In this document: positions 7,307-15,453 of the stretch, in pieces
How positions within the stretch are numbered: the stretch's first letter is position 1
Layout of the letters: each line of letters begins with the position of its first letter
Virus record (IMG/VR): IMGVR_UViG_3300008122_000002
Span: 1 to 49,972 of that record
Source: a virus
Length of the DNA stretch: 49,972 nt
Direction: 5' to 3' (one strand)
Position numbers and translations under genes: made by a program
Notes under the pieces: model-generated
The model's input: only the letters and a program-made list of their open reading frames with translations
Told to the model about the DNA's origin: nothing
Database searches by the model: none

Positions 7307-9670
7307 ATGCACCAACTCCCAGCAGCGCTGGGGGCTTTGGCCCCCTATCGTCAATTCATGCTGTACCGTATCAGTCCGAGCGCATCGCGTCCGGGCAAGA
7401 TGGATAAAGTCCCGTGCGACTTGCAGGGTAACACCGTGAGCGCGCATGACTCGCGTCATTGGGTTGACCACGTTGCGGCGTGCGCCGAAGCGACCCGACG
7501 CGGTGCGGGTTGGGGCGTGGCGTTCGTGTTCACCGAGAACGACCCGTTCTTCTTTATCGACATTGACGGGGCACTTGTAGACGGTCAGTGGTCGCCCGTC
7601 GCGGTCGATCTGTGTCAGCGGTTCGTGGGTGCAGCCGTTGAGGTGTCGCAGTCCGGTACGGGCTTGCACATCTTCGGCAAGTTGTCGGACGTACCCGACC
7701 ATGCGTGTAAGAACATCCCACTGAATCTAGAGTGTTACACCGAGGGGCGGTTTGTGGCGCTGACCGGCATCAACGCCACGGGTGACGCTGGCACGGTACA
7801 TGACGCAGCGTTCAACACGACCGTTGCGCAATACTTCCCGCCCGCCCAGGCGTTGCACGGCTTGCACTGGACGACTGAGGCGCAGTCTAACAGCAACCCG
7901 ATCCCCGATGACGAGATTCTGATCAGTAAGGCACTCAAGTCCGAGTCGGTCGCGTCCATGTTCGGCGCTCGCGCATCCTTCAAAGACCTGTGGACTTGTA
8001 ACGTGTCGGCGTTGACCGCCGCGTATCCGGACACTGAACGAGGGTATGACGCATCGAGCGCAGATGCTGCACTGGCGCAACACTTGGCTTTCTGGACGGG
8101 TGGCAACTGTGAGCGCATCGAGCGATTGATGCGCTTGTCTGGACTGGTGCGCGAGAAGTGGGACAAGCACCGGACGTACATGCACATGACCATCACGGGT
8201 GCGTGTGGGCGTCAGAAGTCGTATTACAACAAGGGCGCACCGGTCGAGATCGTCCCGACATCCACAGTTGTGGATGTAGCCAAGCCGGTATTGCGCACCG
8301 GCTCGCAGCTTCTATTTGTCACGCAGCAGCTGGAATACTTTGCAGGATGCGTGTATATCGCAGACATTCACCGCATGTTCACGCCTGACGGCGCAATGCT
8401 CAAGACCGAGCAGTTTAACGCTATGTTCGGCGGTTACTCGTTTGCGCTGGACGATATCGGTGACAAGACGACTAAGAAGGCATTTGAGGCGTTCACCGAG
8501 TCACAGTGTGTGACGTTCCCCAAGGTAGATTCGTTCGTGTTCCGACCATCCGAGCCTGCCGGCGCAATCATAGAGGAGGAAGGGCGGAGACTGGTCAACA
8601 GCTACGTCCCCGTCACGATCCCGATGCAGTCTGGTGATATCGAGCCATTCATGGTCCATCTTCGCAAAGTCCTACCAAACGAGCGTGACCAGCAGATTCT
8701 GCTCGCGTACATGGCCGCATGTGTGCAGTACAAGGGGTATAAAATCCAGTGGGCACCGTTGATCCAGGGCTGCGAGGGCAACGGTAAAACGCTGTTCACG
8801 CGTTGCTTGGCTTACGCTATCGGTCAGCGTTATACCCACATGCCACCGGCCAGTGAGATCAGCGAGAAGTTCAACGCTTGGCTGTTCGATAAGATGTTCA
8901 TCGGCGTTGAGGACATTTACGTTCCAGACCAGAAGCTTGAAGTGCTGGAAGTCCTGAAGCCGATGATTACAGGCACGCGCTTAGCGCGTCGGGCGATGCA
9001 GCAGGATCAGACGATGCACGATGTGTGCGCGAACTTTATGTTCAACACGAACCACAAGAACGCTATCAAGAAGACACTAAATGACCGTCGGTTCGCTGTG
9101 TTCTTCAGCGCCCAGCAGGAAGCGAAAGACTTGAAGCGTGACGGGATGGATGGGAACTACTTCCCCGATCTGTACACATGGTTGCGCCAGTGTGGTTACG
9201 CACGTGTTGCGCACTTTCTGCACAACTACCAGATCCCTGCACAATTCAACCCGACGACTGAATGCCAGCGAGCACCGGACACCAGCACGACCGCCGAAGC
9301 TGTGGAAGCGTCGCTCGGAGGTGTTGAGCAAGAGATACTGGAAGCGATTGATGAGGGTCGCACCGGCTTTGCGGGTGGCTGGGTATCGTCGCACTTCCTG
9401 GACAAGCTCATCGGACAGATGCGTGCCGAGCGTCAGATCCCGCAAGCGAAGCGTCGCGCACTGATGCAGTCGCTAGGATACGACTGGCACCCGGCGCTCA
9501 AGGGTGGCCGCGTGAATAACGTCGTGATGATCGACGGGTGTAAGCCGCGTCTGTACATCAAGCAAGGTCACATTCATGCAAATCTCACGGGCGGGGCGGA
9601 GGTAGCTAGGGCGTACTCGGCGGCACAGGGTGACCCGGTAGCGATCGCAGCTTCGGTGGCTGCAGCATGA
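7307..9670 (+). CDS. primase-polymerase fused to SF3-type helicase (NrS-1-like)
   Basis: 787 residues. The N-terminal PrimPol domain has D-x-D in FIDIDGA (D85, D87), the S-G-x-G-L-H motif (H121) and YTEGRFVALTG (144-154). The middle segment (about 200-300) resembles the helix-bundle domain found in NrS-1-type polymerases. The C-terminal D5/DUF5906-like helicase has Walker A GCEGNGKT (488-495), a Walker B-like VEDIY and a sensor region FNTNHKNAIKK. It would make primers and unwind the template at the fork, acting with the family B polymerase and DUF2815 protein. Start at 7307 has an ideal ACACGGAGAG ribosome site. The stop overlaps the next start. Confidence 0.92.
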   Translation: MHQLPAALGALAPYRQFMLYRISPSASRPGKMDKVPCDLQGNTVSAHDSRHWVDHVAACAEATRRGAGWGVAFVFTENDPFFFIDIDGALVDGQWSPVAVDLCQRFVGAAVEVSQSGTGLHIFGKLSDVPDHACKNIPLNLECYTEGRFVALTGINATGDAGTVHDAAFNTTVAQYFPPAQALHGLHWTTEAQSNSNPIPDDEILISKALKSESVASMFGARASFKDLWTCNVSALTAAYPDTERGYDASSADAALAQHLAFWTGGNCERIERLMRLSGLVREKWDKHRTYMHMTITGACGRQKSYYNKGAPVEIVPTSTVVDVAKPVLRTGSQLLFVTQQLEYFAGCVYIADIHRMFTPDGAMLKTEQFNAMFGGYSFALDDIGDKTTKKAFEAFTESQCVTFPKVDSFVFRPSEPAGAIIEEEGRRLVNSYVPVTIPMQSGDIEPFMVHLRKVLPNERDQQILLAYMAACVQYKGYKIQWAPLIQGCEGNGKTLFTRCLAYAIGQRYTHMPPASEISEKFNAWLFDKMFIGVEDIYVPDQKLEVLEVLKPMITGTRLARRAMQQDQTMHDVCANFMFNTNHKNAIKKTLNDRRFAVFFSAQQEAKDLKRDGMDGNYFPDLYTWLRQCGYARVAHFLHNYQIPAQFNPTTECQRAPDTSTTAEAVEASLGGVEQEILEAIDEGRTGFAGGWVSSHFLDKLIGQMRAERQIPQAKRRALMQSLGYDWHPALKGGRVNNVVMIDGCKPRLYIKQGHIHANLTGGAEVARAYSAAQGDPVAIAASVAAA

Positions 9671-9912
9671 TGTACTACCTGTACGGCCTCATCACGATTC
9701 CGTTGGTACTTATGATAGTGTTTATCGTCGGGTATAGCGGTGCTTTTAAGTATCGTCGCGCAGAGTCATACACATGCATAAGGTTCGGCATCGGTACATT
9801 GGTGATAATTCGCAGCGAACGCATGGCAACCGACATGTTACACGCGGGGTACAAACTGCATCGCACCCGTCACGGCGCATACGGACTCAAGATTATGTGG
9901 TGGATTATTTGA
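9667..9912 (+). CDS. small membrane protein, 81 aa
   Basis: The N-terminal ~27 residues form one hydrophobic segment (YLYGLITIPLVLMIVFIVGY), followed by a basic, probably cytoplasmic tail. Start at 9667 is fixed by ATGATG overlapping the TGA of the primase-polymerase. A terminator follows the stop within 10 bases. Function unknown; may be an inner-membrane host-takeover peptide (inference). Confidence 0.65.
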   Translation: MMYYLYGLITIPLVLMIVFIVGYSGAFKYRRAESYTCIRFGIGTLVIIRSERMATDMLHAGYKLHRTRHGAYGLKIMWWII

Positions 9913-9919
9913 CCATGAT

Positions 9920-9940
9920 GCACTCTCCGGAGTGCTTTTT
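9920..9940 (+). terminator. intrinsic terminator after the primase-polymerase operon
   Basis: Stem GCACTC/GAGTGC (9920-9925, 9930-9935), loop TCCG, then TTTTT. Confidence 0.75.
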
Positions 9941-9951
9941 CGTAATGGGTG

Positions 9952-9980
9952 TTGACGGCTGCGTCAGACATGGGTACTAT
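9952..9980 (+). promoter_or_regulatory. early promoter/operator, copy A of a 65-bp repeat
   Basis: TTGACG (9952-9957), 17-bp spacer beginning GCTGCGTCAG, TACTAT (9975-9980). The block 9952-10016, including the leader GGAACACAACACGGAGATAGGG and the ATG, differs at about 4 of 65 positions from 11519-11583. Confidence 0.8.
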
Positions 9981-10013
9981 ACATACATCGGAACACAACA
10001 CGGAGATAGGGAA

Positions 10014-10244
10014 ATGGAAACATTCTACGGATTTACGGTTGCGGAGGACGTTCTCGAATCGTTTTATGAACGTCACAACGCTACACAGCTTGCTATTGCT
10101 ATCAGTTGGTACGACACGACCGGTACCGCATATGCAGGCACACTCGATGGTCAATACTGGTACGCAATGAGTGATGGGGACTTCTGGTGGGACGCAAAGC
10201 AGATCGTGATGTTCAAAAATGAAACCGTAAGGATGGTCAAATGA
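10014..10244 (+). CDS. hypothetical protein, 76 aa
   Basis: Start at 10014 follows the repeated promoter and ACACGGAGATAGGG ribosome site; longer in-frame starts would run back through the promoter and terminator. The sequence is rich in aromatic residues (WYDTTGTAYAGTLDGQYWYAM, GDFWWDAK). Its second half suggests a small beta-sheet protein. No family recognised. Stop overlaps the next ATG. Confidence 0.75.
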   Translation: METFYGFTVAEDVLESFYERHNATQLAIAISWYDTTGTAYAGTLDGQYWYAMSDGDFWWDAKQIVMFKNETVRMVK

Positions 10245-10363
10245 AACAATCAATCGAACTTTACGCGTATCTGAACGACGTTTCGGTGCGATGGGTAGTG
10301 GATCAATTGAAGAACGGCAATACGGACGTTGCCGAGCAATGTGCAAACTTGGAGGTGAATTAA
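10241..10363 (+). CDS. small hypothetical protein, 40 aa
   Basis: ATGA overlap with the upstream stop and no gap to the next ATG (TAAATGG) place this 40-residue acidic helical peptide in a four-gene run. It begins MKQSIELYAYLNDV. GGAGG for the next gene lies inside its last codons. Not recognised. Confidence 0.6.
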   Translation: MKQSIELYAYLNDVSVRWVVDQLKNGNTDVAEQCANLEVN

Positions 10364-10555
10364 ATGGCCGATGAAATCGATCAAACCGACGAGCGTGATA
10401 TGCCGCTCTTGGAAGCAAACGTTGCAGCAGTGCGAGCCAGGGCTGCCGCGATTCCGGTGGGTGAGCCGGGCGAGTGTGAGCATTGCGGGGAATACACGCC
10501 GCGCATTGTACGGGGCGCATGCGCACCGTGTCGTGACAAGTACAATTTAGGGTGA
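10364..10555 (+). CDS. TraR/DksA-like zinc-finger protein, 63 aa
   Basis: A short TraR/DksA-family member: N-terminal acidic helix (DEIDQTDERDMPLLEANVAAVRARAA) followed by the C4 finger C-E-H-C-G-E-Y-T-P-R...G-A-C-A-P-C-R-D-K-Y. Phage proteins of this type are proposed to bind host RNA polymerase through the secondary channel, as TraR does, and to alter promoter choice without ppGpp (family knowledge). It could help shift transcription between the palindromic early promoters and the late leaders (inference). Good GGAGG site nine bases upstream. Confidence 0.82.
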   Translation: MADEIDQTDERDMPLLEANVAAVRARAAAIPVGEPGECEHCGEYTPRIVRGACAPCRDKYNLG

Positions 10556-10559
10556 TGAG

Positions 10560-11030
10560 ATGATTCCTCTGATCATCTACCGCCAGGAAGCGCCGAAGGG
10601 GATTTCCGAAGCCAACAAGATCCGGACAAATCTGTTCCGACTGTGTGAGGACTTAGCGCATGGTAAGTGGACCATGGCGGACGTATCAGGCATGCACGAG
10701 TTCATCGGCGTCTGCCTAGTGCTGGCCGAGGAGTCGCACAACGCGAGCTTCACTGCCGGGGCGTGCCGGGTCGGTACAGCGCTTGAAGGTATCATCCTGC
10801 GATACGGTAAGACGGGTCGCTTTGTGGCTACAGGCGATGAGTTAACAACGCTTCGGTCGGACTGTGACGCTATGGCTGAAGCAATGGGGGATCTCCCCGA
10901 CACAACGGTGCGAATCGCACTATCCAAACACATTGAGAGGGTTACACATGCTGCTGGCTTACAACGAAATCTGCGAACTGATCGAGCGGGGCGTAATCGA
11001 AAACACCAGCTACACAAACGTAAACGGTAG
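10560..11030 (+). CDS. hypothetical protein, 156 aa, overlapping dCTP deaminase
   Basis: Mainly helical protein (EANKIRTNLFRLCEDLAHGKWTMADVSGMHEFIGVCLVLAEES...). The last 27 residues are very basic (RNLRTDRAGRNRKHQLHKRKR) and lie in the 83-base overlap with dCTP deaminase, where the other frame probably dominates selection. Start at 10560 is four bases after the DksA-like stop. Function not recognised. Confidence 0.65.
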   Translation: MIPLIIYRQEAPKGISEANKIRTNLFRLCEDLAHGKWTMADVSGMHEFIGVCLVLAEESHNASFTAGACRVGTALEGIILRYGKTGRFVATGDELTTLRSDCDAMAEAMGDLPDTTVRIALSKHIERVTHAAGLQRNLRTDRAGRNRKHQLHKRKR

Positions 11031-11478
11031 CAGCCTGGATCTCATCCTTGGCGACGAATTCATGTTCGAGGATGAGCGCAACGGCGAGATCCGGATGGAT
11101 ACCAAGGACGGTCCAATGCTGCGCATGCGCTGTCCGGACGGATACACGCTAGCACCGAACGAATTCATCCTGGCGCACACAGTGGAGAAGTTCAACTTCC
11201 CGCTGACAGTGTCGGGCGAATATATGCTCAAGTCCACACTGGCGCGCAATGGGCTGGAACACCTTGGCGCGGGCTGGGCAGATGCGGGTTGGTCGGGCGT
11301 GTTGACCCTGGAATTCAAGAACATGCTGCGCCACCACGCTATCCTGATGCGCCCAGGCATGAAGTGCGGACAGATGAAGTTCTTTCGCCATACAGCGGTG
11401 CCGGAACATCATAGCTATCGTGCACGCGGTCAGTATAACGGTGACACCAGCGTATCGGCTGGGAAGGGAGTGAAGTAA
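10948..11478 (+). CDS. dcd: dCTP deaminase
   Basis: 176 residues with the dCTP deaminase/dUTPase trimer signature: KSTLARNGLEHLGAGWADAG (S96, R100) and WSGVLTLEF containing the catalytic-type Glu (E122). It converts dCTP to dUTP, feeding dTMP synthesis for phage DNA. Start at 10948 is preferred over an upstream in-frame ATG because GAGAGGG lies directly upstream and the family N-terminus begins here. It overlaps the previous gene by 83 bases and is followed at once by a terminator. Confidence 0.9.
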   Translation: MLLAYNEICELIERGVIENTSYTNVNGSSLDLILGDEFMFEDERNGEIRMDTKDGPMLRMRCPDGYTLAPNEFILAHTVEKFNFPLTVSGEYMLKSTLARNGLEHLGAGWADAGWSGVLTLEFKNMLRHHAILMRPGMKCGQMKFFRHTAVPEHHSYRARGQYNGDTSVSAGKGVK

Positions 11479-11484
11479 CAACCG

Positions 11485-11506
11485 ACCCGCAGCGATGCGG
11501 GTTTTA
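11485..11506 (+). terminator. intrinsic terminator after dcd
   Basis: Stem ACCCGC/GCGGGT with loop AGCGAT, then TTTATT. Confidence 0.7.
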
Positions 11507-11518
11507 TTGCACCAGGTA

Positions 11519-11547
11519 TTGACGGATGCGTCAGACATGGATACTAT
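11519..11547 (+). promoter_or_regulatory. early promoter/operator, copy B of the 65-bp repeat
   Basis: TTGACG (11519-11524), 17-bp spacer beginning GATGCGTCAG, TACTAT (11542-11547). Same leader and ribosome site as copy A at 9952. Confidence 0.8.
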
Positions 11548-11580
11548 ACATACATTGGAACACAACACGGAGATAGGGGA

Positions 11581-11736
11581 ATGAAAACAATCATCGAACT
11601 GGAACGCGAAGATAACCGTAGCGTAGGAATCTATTTTGACGGGTCACTATATACCGCGATGACCTTCACCAAAAGCAAGACGTTTAAGACCGAATCCGGC
11701 GCACGTAAGTGGTTGTCGGTAAACTACACGGAGTAA
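11581..11736 (+). CDS. small hypothetical protein, 51 aa
   Basis: Begins MKTIIELEREDNRSVGIYFDG and ends WLSVNYTE. It looks like a compact beta-alpha peptide. It is placed exactly where the 65-bp promoter/leader repeat puts a start codon (ACACGGAGATAGGGGA then ATG). Not recognised; probably one of the many small early host-takeover peptides (inference). Confidence 0.7.
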   Translation: MKTIIELEREDNRSVGIYFDGSLYTAMTFTKSKTFKTESGARKWLSVNYTE

Positions 11737-11777
11737 TATAAATACAAATCGAACCATCCTGTAACCAAGCGGAGTAA

Positions 11778-11966
11778 ATGAAAATGGCGTTAATAATTAG
11801 AACACTCATGTATTTGGTCACCGAACTTGGTAAATTACGCGTGGAAGCAGAATTGATGAAACACCACTTGGATTGGTACGCCAAGGATGAAATGGATCGT
11901 AACATTGACAGAATTGTGGCAGAAGTGAAGGATGAAATGGATAACTTAAGGCGTTACCAACAATAA
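11778..11966 (+). CDS. small helical protein, 62 aa
   Basis: Begins MKMALIIRTLMYLVTELGKL and continues as one long charged helix (AELMKHHLDWYAKDEMDRNIDRIVAEVKDEMDNLRRYQQ), likely a coiled-coil oligomer. GCGGAGTAA sits directly before the ATG. It lies downstream of 11581-11736, probably in the same transcript, and is followed by a terminator. Function unknown. Confidence 0.65.
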   Translation: MKMALIIRTLMYLVTELGKLRVEAELMKHHLDWYAKDEMDRNIDRIVAEVKDEMDNLRRYQQ

Positions 11967-11978
11967 CTCACCAAACAC

Positions 11979-12000
11979 AACGCCCCTCACGGGGCGTTTC
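11979..12000. terminator. bidirectional terminator between converging genes
   Basis: AACGCCCC-TCAC-GGGGCGTT, then TCTC. It separates 11778-11966 (rightward) from 12004-12930 (leftward). Confidence 0.7.
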
Positions 12001-12003
12001 TCA

Positions 12004-12930
12004 TTATCCGACCGCACATCCTCGACACTTGCCAGTCGCCACGCAACGCTCTGAGAACGTACCACAGCGCTTGCACGGGGTATCGGGTACATAGTGCGAT
12101 TTGCCGGCGCGTAGAGCCGCTTTACGGGCGCTGTGACACATGATGCACTCACCGGTTGCGGTGCGCCTTAAAGCCACATGTCCGCGCTCGCAGGCTGTGC
12201 CGGTGAAGAACGTGGGCAGGCGCAGCATCCTGGCGAGATCCTGATCGATTACAGCATATGATTCAGTCGCGCCCGTACAACCTGCACACTGACCGTTATT
12301 GGTACTCCGTGGGGCGCACTTACCGCACTTGGTGCACGGCGTGGCGGGAATGTACGTTTTGTGACCGGCGCGGATGGCAGCCTGGCGGGGGCTGTTCTTG
12401 CGGTCTTTACGCTGGGTGGCGTGGCAGTGTTGACACGCCCCCGTGCGAACGTGACGGGGTGAGAGCGTGCCGCATTGCGCGCAAGGCTCGTCGGGTACAT
12501 ACATGTCACTAGACTCGCGTAGCGCCTTCTTACGGGGCGTTAGCGGGCGTTCATCGATGCATAGGACACAGTGGCCGCGACCGTTGCGCACATCAATGTG
12601 GCCGCCGCGCTCGCATGGTTCCGGGCGCACCTTTCGACCGTTCAGGAAGGTGCGATATTGAGGCCATTTCGATTCATCCGGGGCGATGGGATCTTCACCG
12701 TAAACGACCCGGTTGTACTCAGGAATCCCCCTCACGTAGGCAGCGAAAGCCATCGCTTCGAGCAGTGCGCAAGTGGTGCACTTGTGGGTCGAAGTGTACC
12801 GATACGGGGAGCGATTGCACGTCGGGCAGACCGTTCCGCAGTTGTATTTTAGCGCTCCAATCTTCACTGCATCAGCGTGAGAGGTCGGATAAAGCGACTG
12901 TGAGCCGTCAGAATTAAAATAAATCGGCAT
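12004..12930 (-). CDS. protein with six tandem zinc-ribbon/finger modules, 308 aa
   Basis: Six zinc modules are readable: C35/C38/C51/C54; C106/H111/C121/C124; C150/C153/C166/C169; C199/C202/C215/C218; C247/H251/C262/C265; C286/C289/C302/C305. Modules 3, 4 and 6 are true repeats, each introduced by R-x-A-x-R-x-G/S...Y-V/I-P-x-x-P-C. The C-x(3-4)-G-H modules (2 and 5) are the type found at the N-terminus of phage HNH homing endonucleases, including 22948-23763 here (YYTGKPCKQGH). No HNH or other nuclease motif is present. Nucleic-acid binding is likely; function is otherwise unknown. It is isolated, leftward, and has an AT-rich upstream region with AGGA as ribosome site. Confidence 0.75.
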   Translation of the reverse strand: MPIYFNSDGSQSLYPTSHADAVKIGALKYNCGTVCPTCNRSPYRYTSTHKCTTCALLEAMAFAAYVRGIPEYNRVVYGEDPIAPDESKWPQYRTFLNGRKVRPEPCERGGHIDVRNGRGHCVLCIDERPLTPRKKALRESSDMYVPDEPCAQCGTLSPRHVRTGACQHCHATQRKDRKNSPRQAAIRAGHKTYIPATPCTKCGKCAPRSTNNGQCAGCTGATESYAVIDQDLARMLRLPTFFTGTACERGHVALRRTATGECIMCHSARKAALRAGKSHYVPDTPCKRCGTFSERCVATGKCRGCAVG

Positions 12931-13004
12931 ACGTTATTTTTCCTAAAAGATATAAATATAACGATAACATAATGTTTAGTTACTGTCTAGTCACACCTAC
13001 CCCA

Positions 13005-13332
13005 CACAATGCCACGGTGGCGAGGGTAGTCGCAAAGCCTTGCGTGGCGTGGCTTTCATCGATTTTTACCTTCACCCCGACACGCGTTGCTATTCCCTGC
13101 TATATATCCCAGTATTTGTATTATGTATATTATGTATCTGTATCATTACTATATACCTACTACTATTAATTTATTAAAAGAGGGGTATAGAGGTAAAAGG
13201 GACGTAAAGCCTTATTTTACAAGACTTCCAGCGCACCCCAACTTTCCCACACCCCGACAATTTTGCGGGGTAGGTTTGGCAACTGCGCCGAACTGTGGCA
13301 TTATGCGAGTGTCGATCAACCACGGGGCAACC
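13005..13332 (+). repeat. late-operon leader, copy 1 (non-coding; 402-bp gap 12931-13332)
   Basis: The gap upstream of terminase holds no gene. From about 13005 it is a diverged copy of 33058-33360. Shared landmarks in order: a CCCCACA stretch, the palindrome GCCAC-G-GTGGC, GGGTAG, an AT-rich run with CTACTACTA and TTAATTTATTAA, AGGGGTATAGAGGTAAA, CCCCAACTTT, CCACACC, GCGGGGT and CTGCGCCG. Identity over the last 150 bp looks near three quarters. The first ~75 bases of the gap hold the AT-rich upstream region of the zinc-array gene. Confidence 0.75.
13276..13304 (+). promoter_or_regulatory. candidate terminase promoter
   Basis: TTGGCA (13276-13281), 17-bp spacer, CATTAT (13299-13304), at the end of late leader copy 1. 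Lacks the TTGAC-N6-GTCAA palindrome. Confidence 0.5.
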
Positions 13333-13752
13333 ATGGCACTCACGCCGAAGCAGGAAAAATTTGCGCAGGTCTACGTCCAGGCAGGTAACGCTAGCGAAGC
13401 GTACCGCCAGGCGTACAACGCTGAGCGGATGAAACCTGAGTCGATTGCGAGTAAGGCCAGCGTGTTGCTCAAGCAGGGAAATGTTTCGTCAAGGGTCAAC
13501 GAGATCCGCGCCGAACTCGCCAAACGCAACACTGTCACGCTCGATACGCTGCTGCGCGAGCTGGAGGAAGCCCGAGGCGTTGCGCTCGGTGCGGAGACGC
13601 CGCAATCCTCCGCAGCCGTGGCCGCGACGATGGGTAAAGCGAAACTGCTCGGCCTGGACAAGCAACTGGTGGAAGTGTCCGGCAGCATGAGCGTGAATCT
13701 AACCGCGACACAGGTTGCCGCGCTGAATACCGTGCTGGATCGTGAGTATTAA
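13333..13752 (+). CDS. terS: terminase small subunit
   Basis: 139 residues of the Terminase_2 type: MALTPKQEKFAQVYVQAGNASEAYRQAY contains the N-terminal helix-turn-helix that recognises phage DNA, followed by KASVLLKQGNVSSRVNEIRAEL and a C-terminal oligomerisation/regulatory region. The complex starts DNA packaging with TerL. The ATG at 13333 is preferred to one at 13303 (inside the putative -10), and the family N-terminus begins at MALTPKQ. TerL starts in another frame before this stop. Confidence 0.88.
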   Translation: MALTPKQEKFAQVYVQAGNASEAYRQAYNAERMKPESIASKASVLLKQGNVSSRVNEIRAELAKRNTVTLDTLLRELEEARGVALGAETPQSSAAVAATMGKAKLLGLDKQLVEVSGSMSVNLTATQVAALNTVLDREY

Positions 13753-15196
13753 ATTAACACCCGCACAGGTTATTGCCGGGATTAAAAAGCGCTGCGAGGA
13801 TGATTTTGAATTCTTCGTTCGTTACTTTTTTAAATCGTTGAAAGGTTCTAAATTCGTTTTCTCGGAACATCACCACGTTATTTGCAATGCGCTGATGGAT
13901 GTTTATTACGGGCGAACGACTCACCTAATTATTAACATGCCGCCCCGTTATTCAAAAACGGAAATTGCCGTCAAACTGTTTACGGCATGGTGTTACGTTA
14001 AAAACCCCAAGTGTGAATTTATTCACCTTTCCTACGCCGATATTCTGGCGCTCGATAACTCCGAATCGATCAAGCAGATTATTAAATCCGCTGAGTTTGT
14101 TCAACTTTGGCCGGAATTGGTCATTAAAGCGAATAAAGATTCGAAGAAAGCCTGGGCAACCGAACAGGGCGGCGTGTTCTACGCAACGTCTGCCGGTGGT
14201 CCAATTACCGGTTTCGGTGCGGGTAAGATTGACGATTTCGAGAATGGAGCGGGTTTTGGTGGTGCGATTATCATCGACGACCCGCTCAAGCCGGACGATG
14301 CGTATTCCGACCCGAAACGTAACGGTGTGAACCGTCGTTGGGACGAAACGATCAAGTCACGCTTCAACAGTCGCAACACCCCGTGCATTGTGATCATGCA
14401 GCGCATCCACGAGGAGGACTTCTGCGGGATGCTGCTTAAGGACGACGAGTATGATTTCCGTCACCTGGTGCTGCCCGCAATCGTCGGGGAGGGTACAGAC
14501 GAAGAACATGCCCTATGGCCTGCAAAACACACGCTAGAATCGCTCCACGCGATGCGGGCGAAGAACTCCTACATGTTCGCCGCGCAGATGCAGCAGCGCC
14601 CATCTCCGCTCGGCGGCGGCATTCTCAAGGGTGTATGGTTCGGGCGGTACACTATGCTGCCGAAACTCAAGTGGCGGGCAGTGTTTGTCGATACGGCGCA
14701 GAAGGCCAAGCAGCACAACGACTACCAGGTCGCGGAATGCTGGGGACTCGGTGAGGACGGTTACCTGTACTTGATCGACGTAATGCGTGACAAGTTCCAG
14801 GCGTATGAACTGGAAGATCGTATCCCGGACTTCTGGAACAAACATCGCGCCGATAAGAACGGGCGACTGCGTTTCATGGCCGTGGAAGATAAATCGTCTG
14901 GTACGGAGTTGATTCAGAAGATCCGCCGCAAGATTAAACCGGTTATTCCGGTACGAGAGATTCCGCGTGGACCAGCGAGTAACAAGCTGACACGCGTCAT
15001 GGATGTGCAGGGTTATATCGAATCGGGGTATGTGAGAATCCCACAAGATGCGCTGTGGGTGAATGATTTCATCGCAGAGTGCGAGTCATTCACCGCCGAT
15101 GATACGCATGCGCACGATGACCAGATCGACCCGATGTGTGACGCGATTAGTCAGATGCTGCATAACGCTAGGCCGTCCATTAGCGAAATGATGTAA
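13742..15196 (+). CDS. terL: terminase large subunit
   Basis: 484 residues, GTG start overlapping terS by 11 bases. ATPase domain: Walker A-like MPPRYSKTE (66-74), Walker B IIIDDP (177-181). RNase H-like nuclease domain: D317 (FVDTAQ), E382/D383 (VEDKSSGTEL), D459/D460 (HDDQID). This is the packaging motor that cuts concatemeric DNA and pumps it through the portal. The absence of cos-like features in view is compatible with headful packaging, but the mechanism cannot be decided here. Confidence 0.95.
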   Translation: MSIKLTPAQVIAGIKKRCEDDFEFFVRYFFKSLKGSKFVFSEHHHVICNALMDVYYGRTTHLIINMPPRYSKTEIAVKLFTAWCYVKNPKCEFIHLSYADILALDNSESIKQIIKSAEFVQLWPELVIKANKDSKKAWATEQGGVFYATSAGGPITGFGAGKIDDFENGAGFGGAIIIDDPLKPDDAYSDPKRNGVNRRWDETIKSRFNSRNTPCIVIMQRIHEEDFCGMLLKDDEYDFRHLVLPAIVGEGTDEEHALWPAKHTLESLHAMRAKNSYMFAAQMQQRPSPLGGGILKGVWFGRYTMLPKLKWRAVFVDTAQKAKQHNDYQVAECWGLGEDGYLYLIDVMRDKFQAYELEDRIPDFWNKHRADKNGRLRFMAVEDKSSGTELIQKIRRKIKPVIPVREIPRGPASNKLTRVMDVQGYIESGYVRIPQDALWVNDFIAECESFTADDTHAHDDQIDPMCDAISQMLHNARPSISEMM

Positions 15197-15219
15197 AAGC
15201 GCCCCACTCGGGGCGCTTT
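15196..15219. terminator. terminator after terL
   Basis: AAAGCGCCCC-ACTC-GGGGCGCTTT. Also lies just downstream of the leftward gene 15237-15386. Confidence 0.75.
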
Positions 15220-15236
15220 GGTTAGTTGTGGTGGGG

Positions 15237-15386
15237 TCATTCACCATCATTCGCGAGTACGGCACGTTTCGCATTCTTGAACCCGTAATACGCTTTTGCA
15301 GTGTAAAGCGCGTCCTCAGCGCTTGTACCGTATTGGTGGCACAGTGTTGCGCCGTTGCGATCCTGGATTTTGTAGAGTTGTTTCAT
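15237..15386 (-). CDS. small leftward accessory protein, 49 aa
   Basis: Begins MKQLYKIQDRNGATLCHQYG and continues TSAEDALYTAKAYYGFKNAK. It is probably a small beta-alpha protein. It sits between terL and the portal gene in opposite orientation with its own promoter (15425-15453), an ACGGAGTAACGGAA ribosome site and a terminator, a self-contained cassette. Not recognised; function unknown. Confidence 0.65.
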   Translation of the reverse strand: MKQLYKIQDRNGATLCHQYGTSAEDALYTAKAYYGFKNAKRAVLANDGE

Positions 15387-15424
15387 TTCCGTTACTCCGT
15401 TGCGTGTTGTGTTCCGATGTGTGT

Positions 15425-15453
15425 ATAGTAACCCGGCTTGACGGCGTCGTCAA
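15425..15453 (-). promoter_or_regulatory. leftward cassette promoter/operator
   Basis: Leftward TTGACG (15453-15448), 17 bp, TACTAT (15430-15425). Palindrome TTGAC-GACGCC-GTCAA. The leader ACACACATCGGAACACAACACG matches the leaders at 9980 and 11547. Confidence 0.8.
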
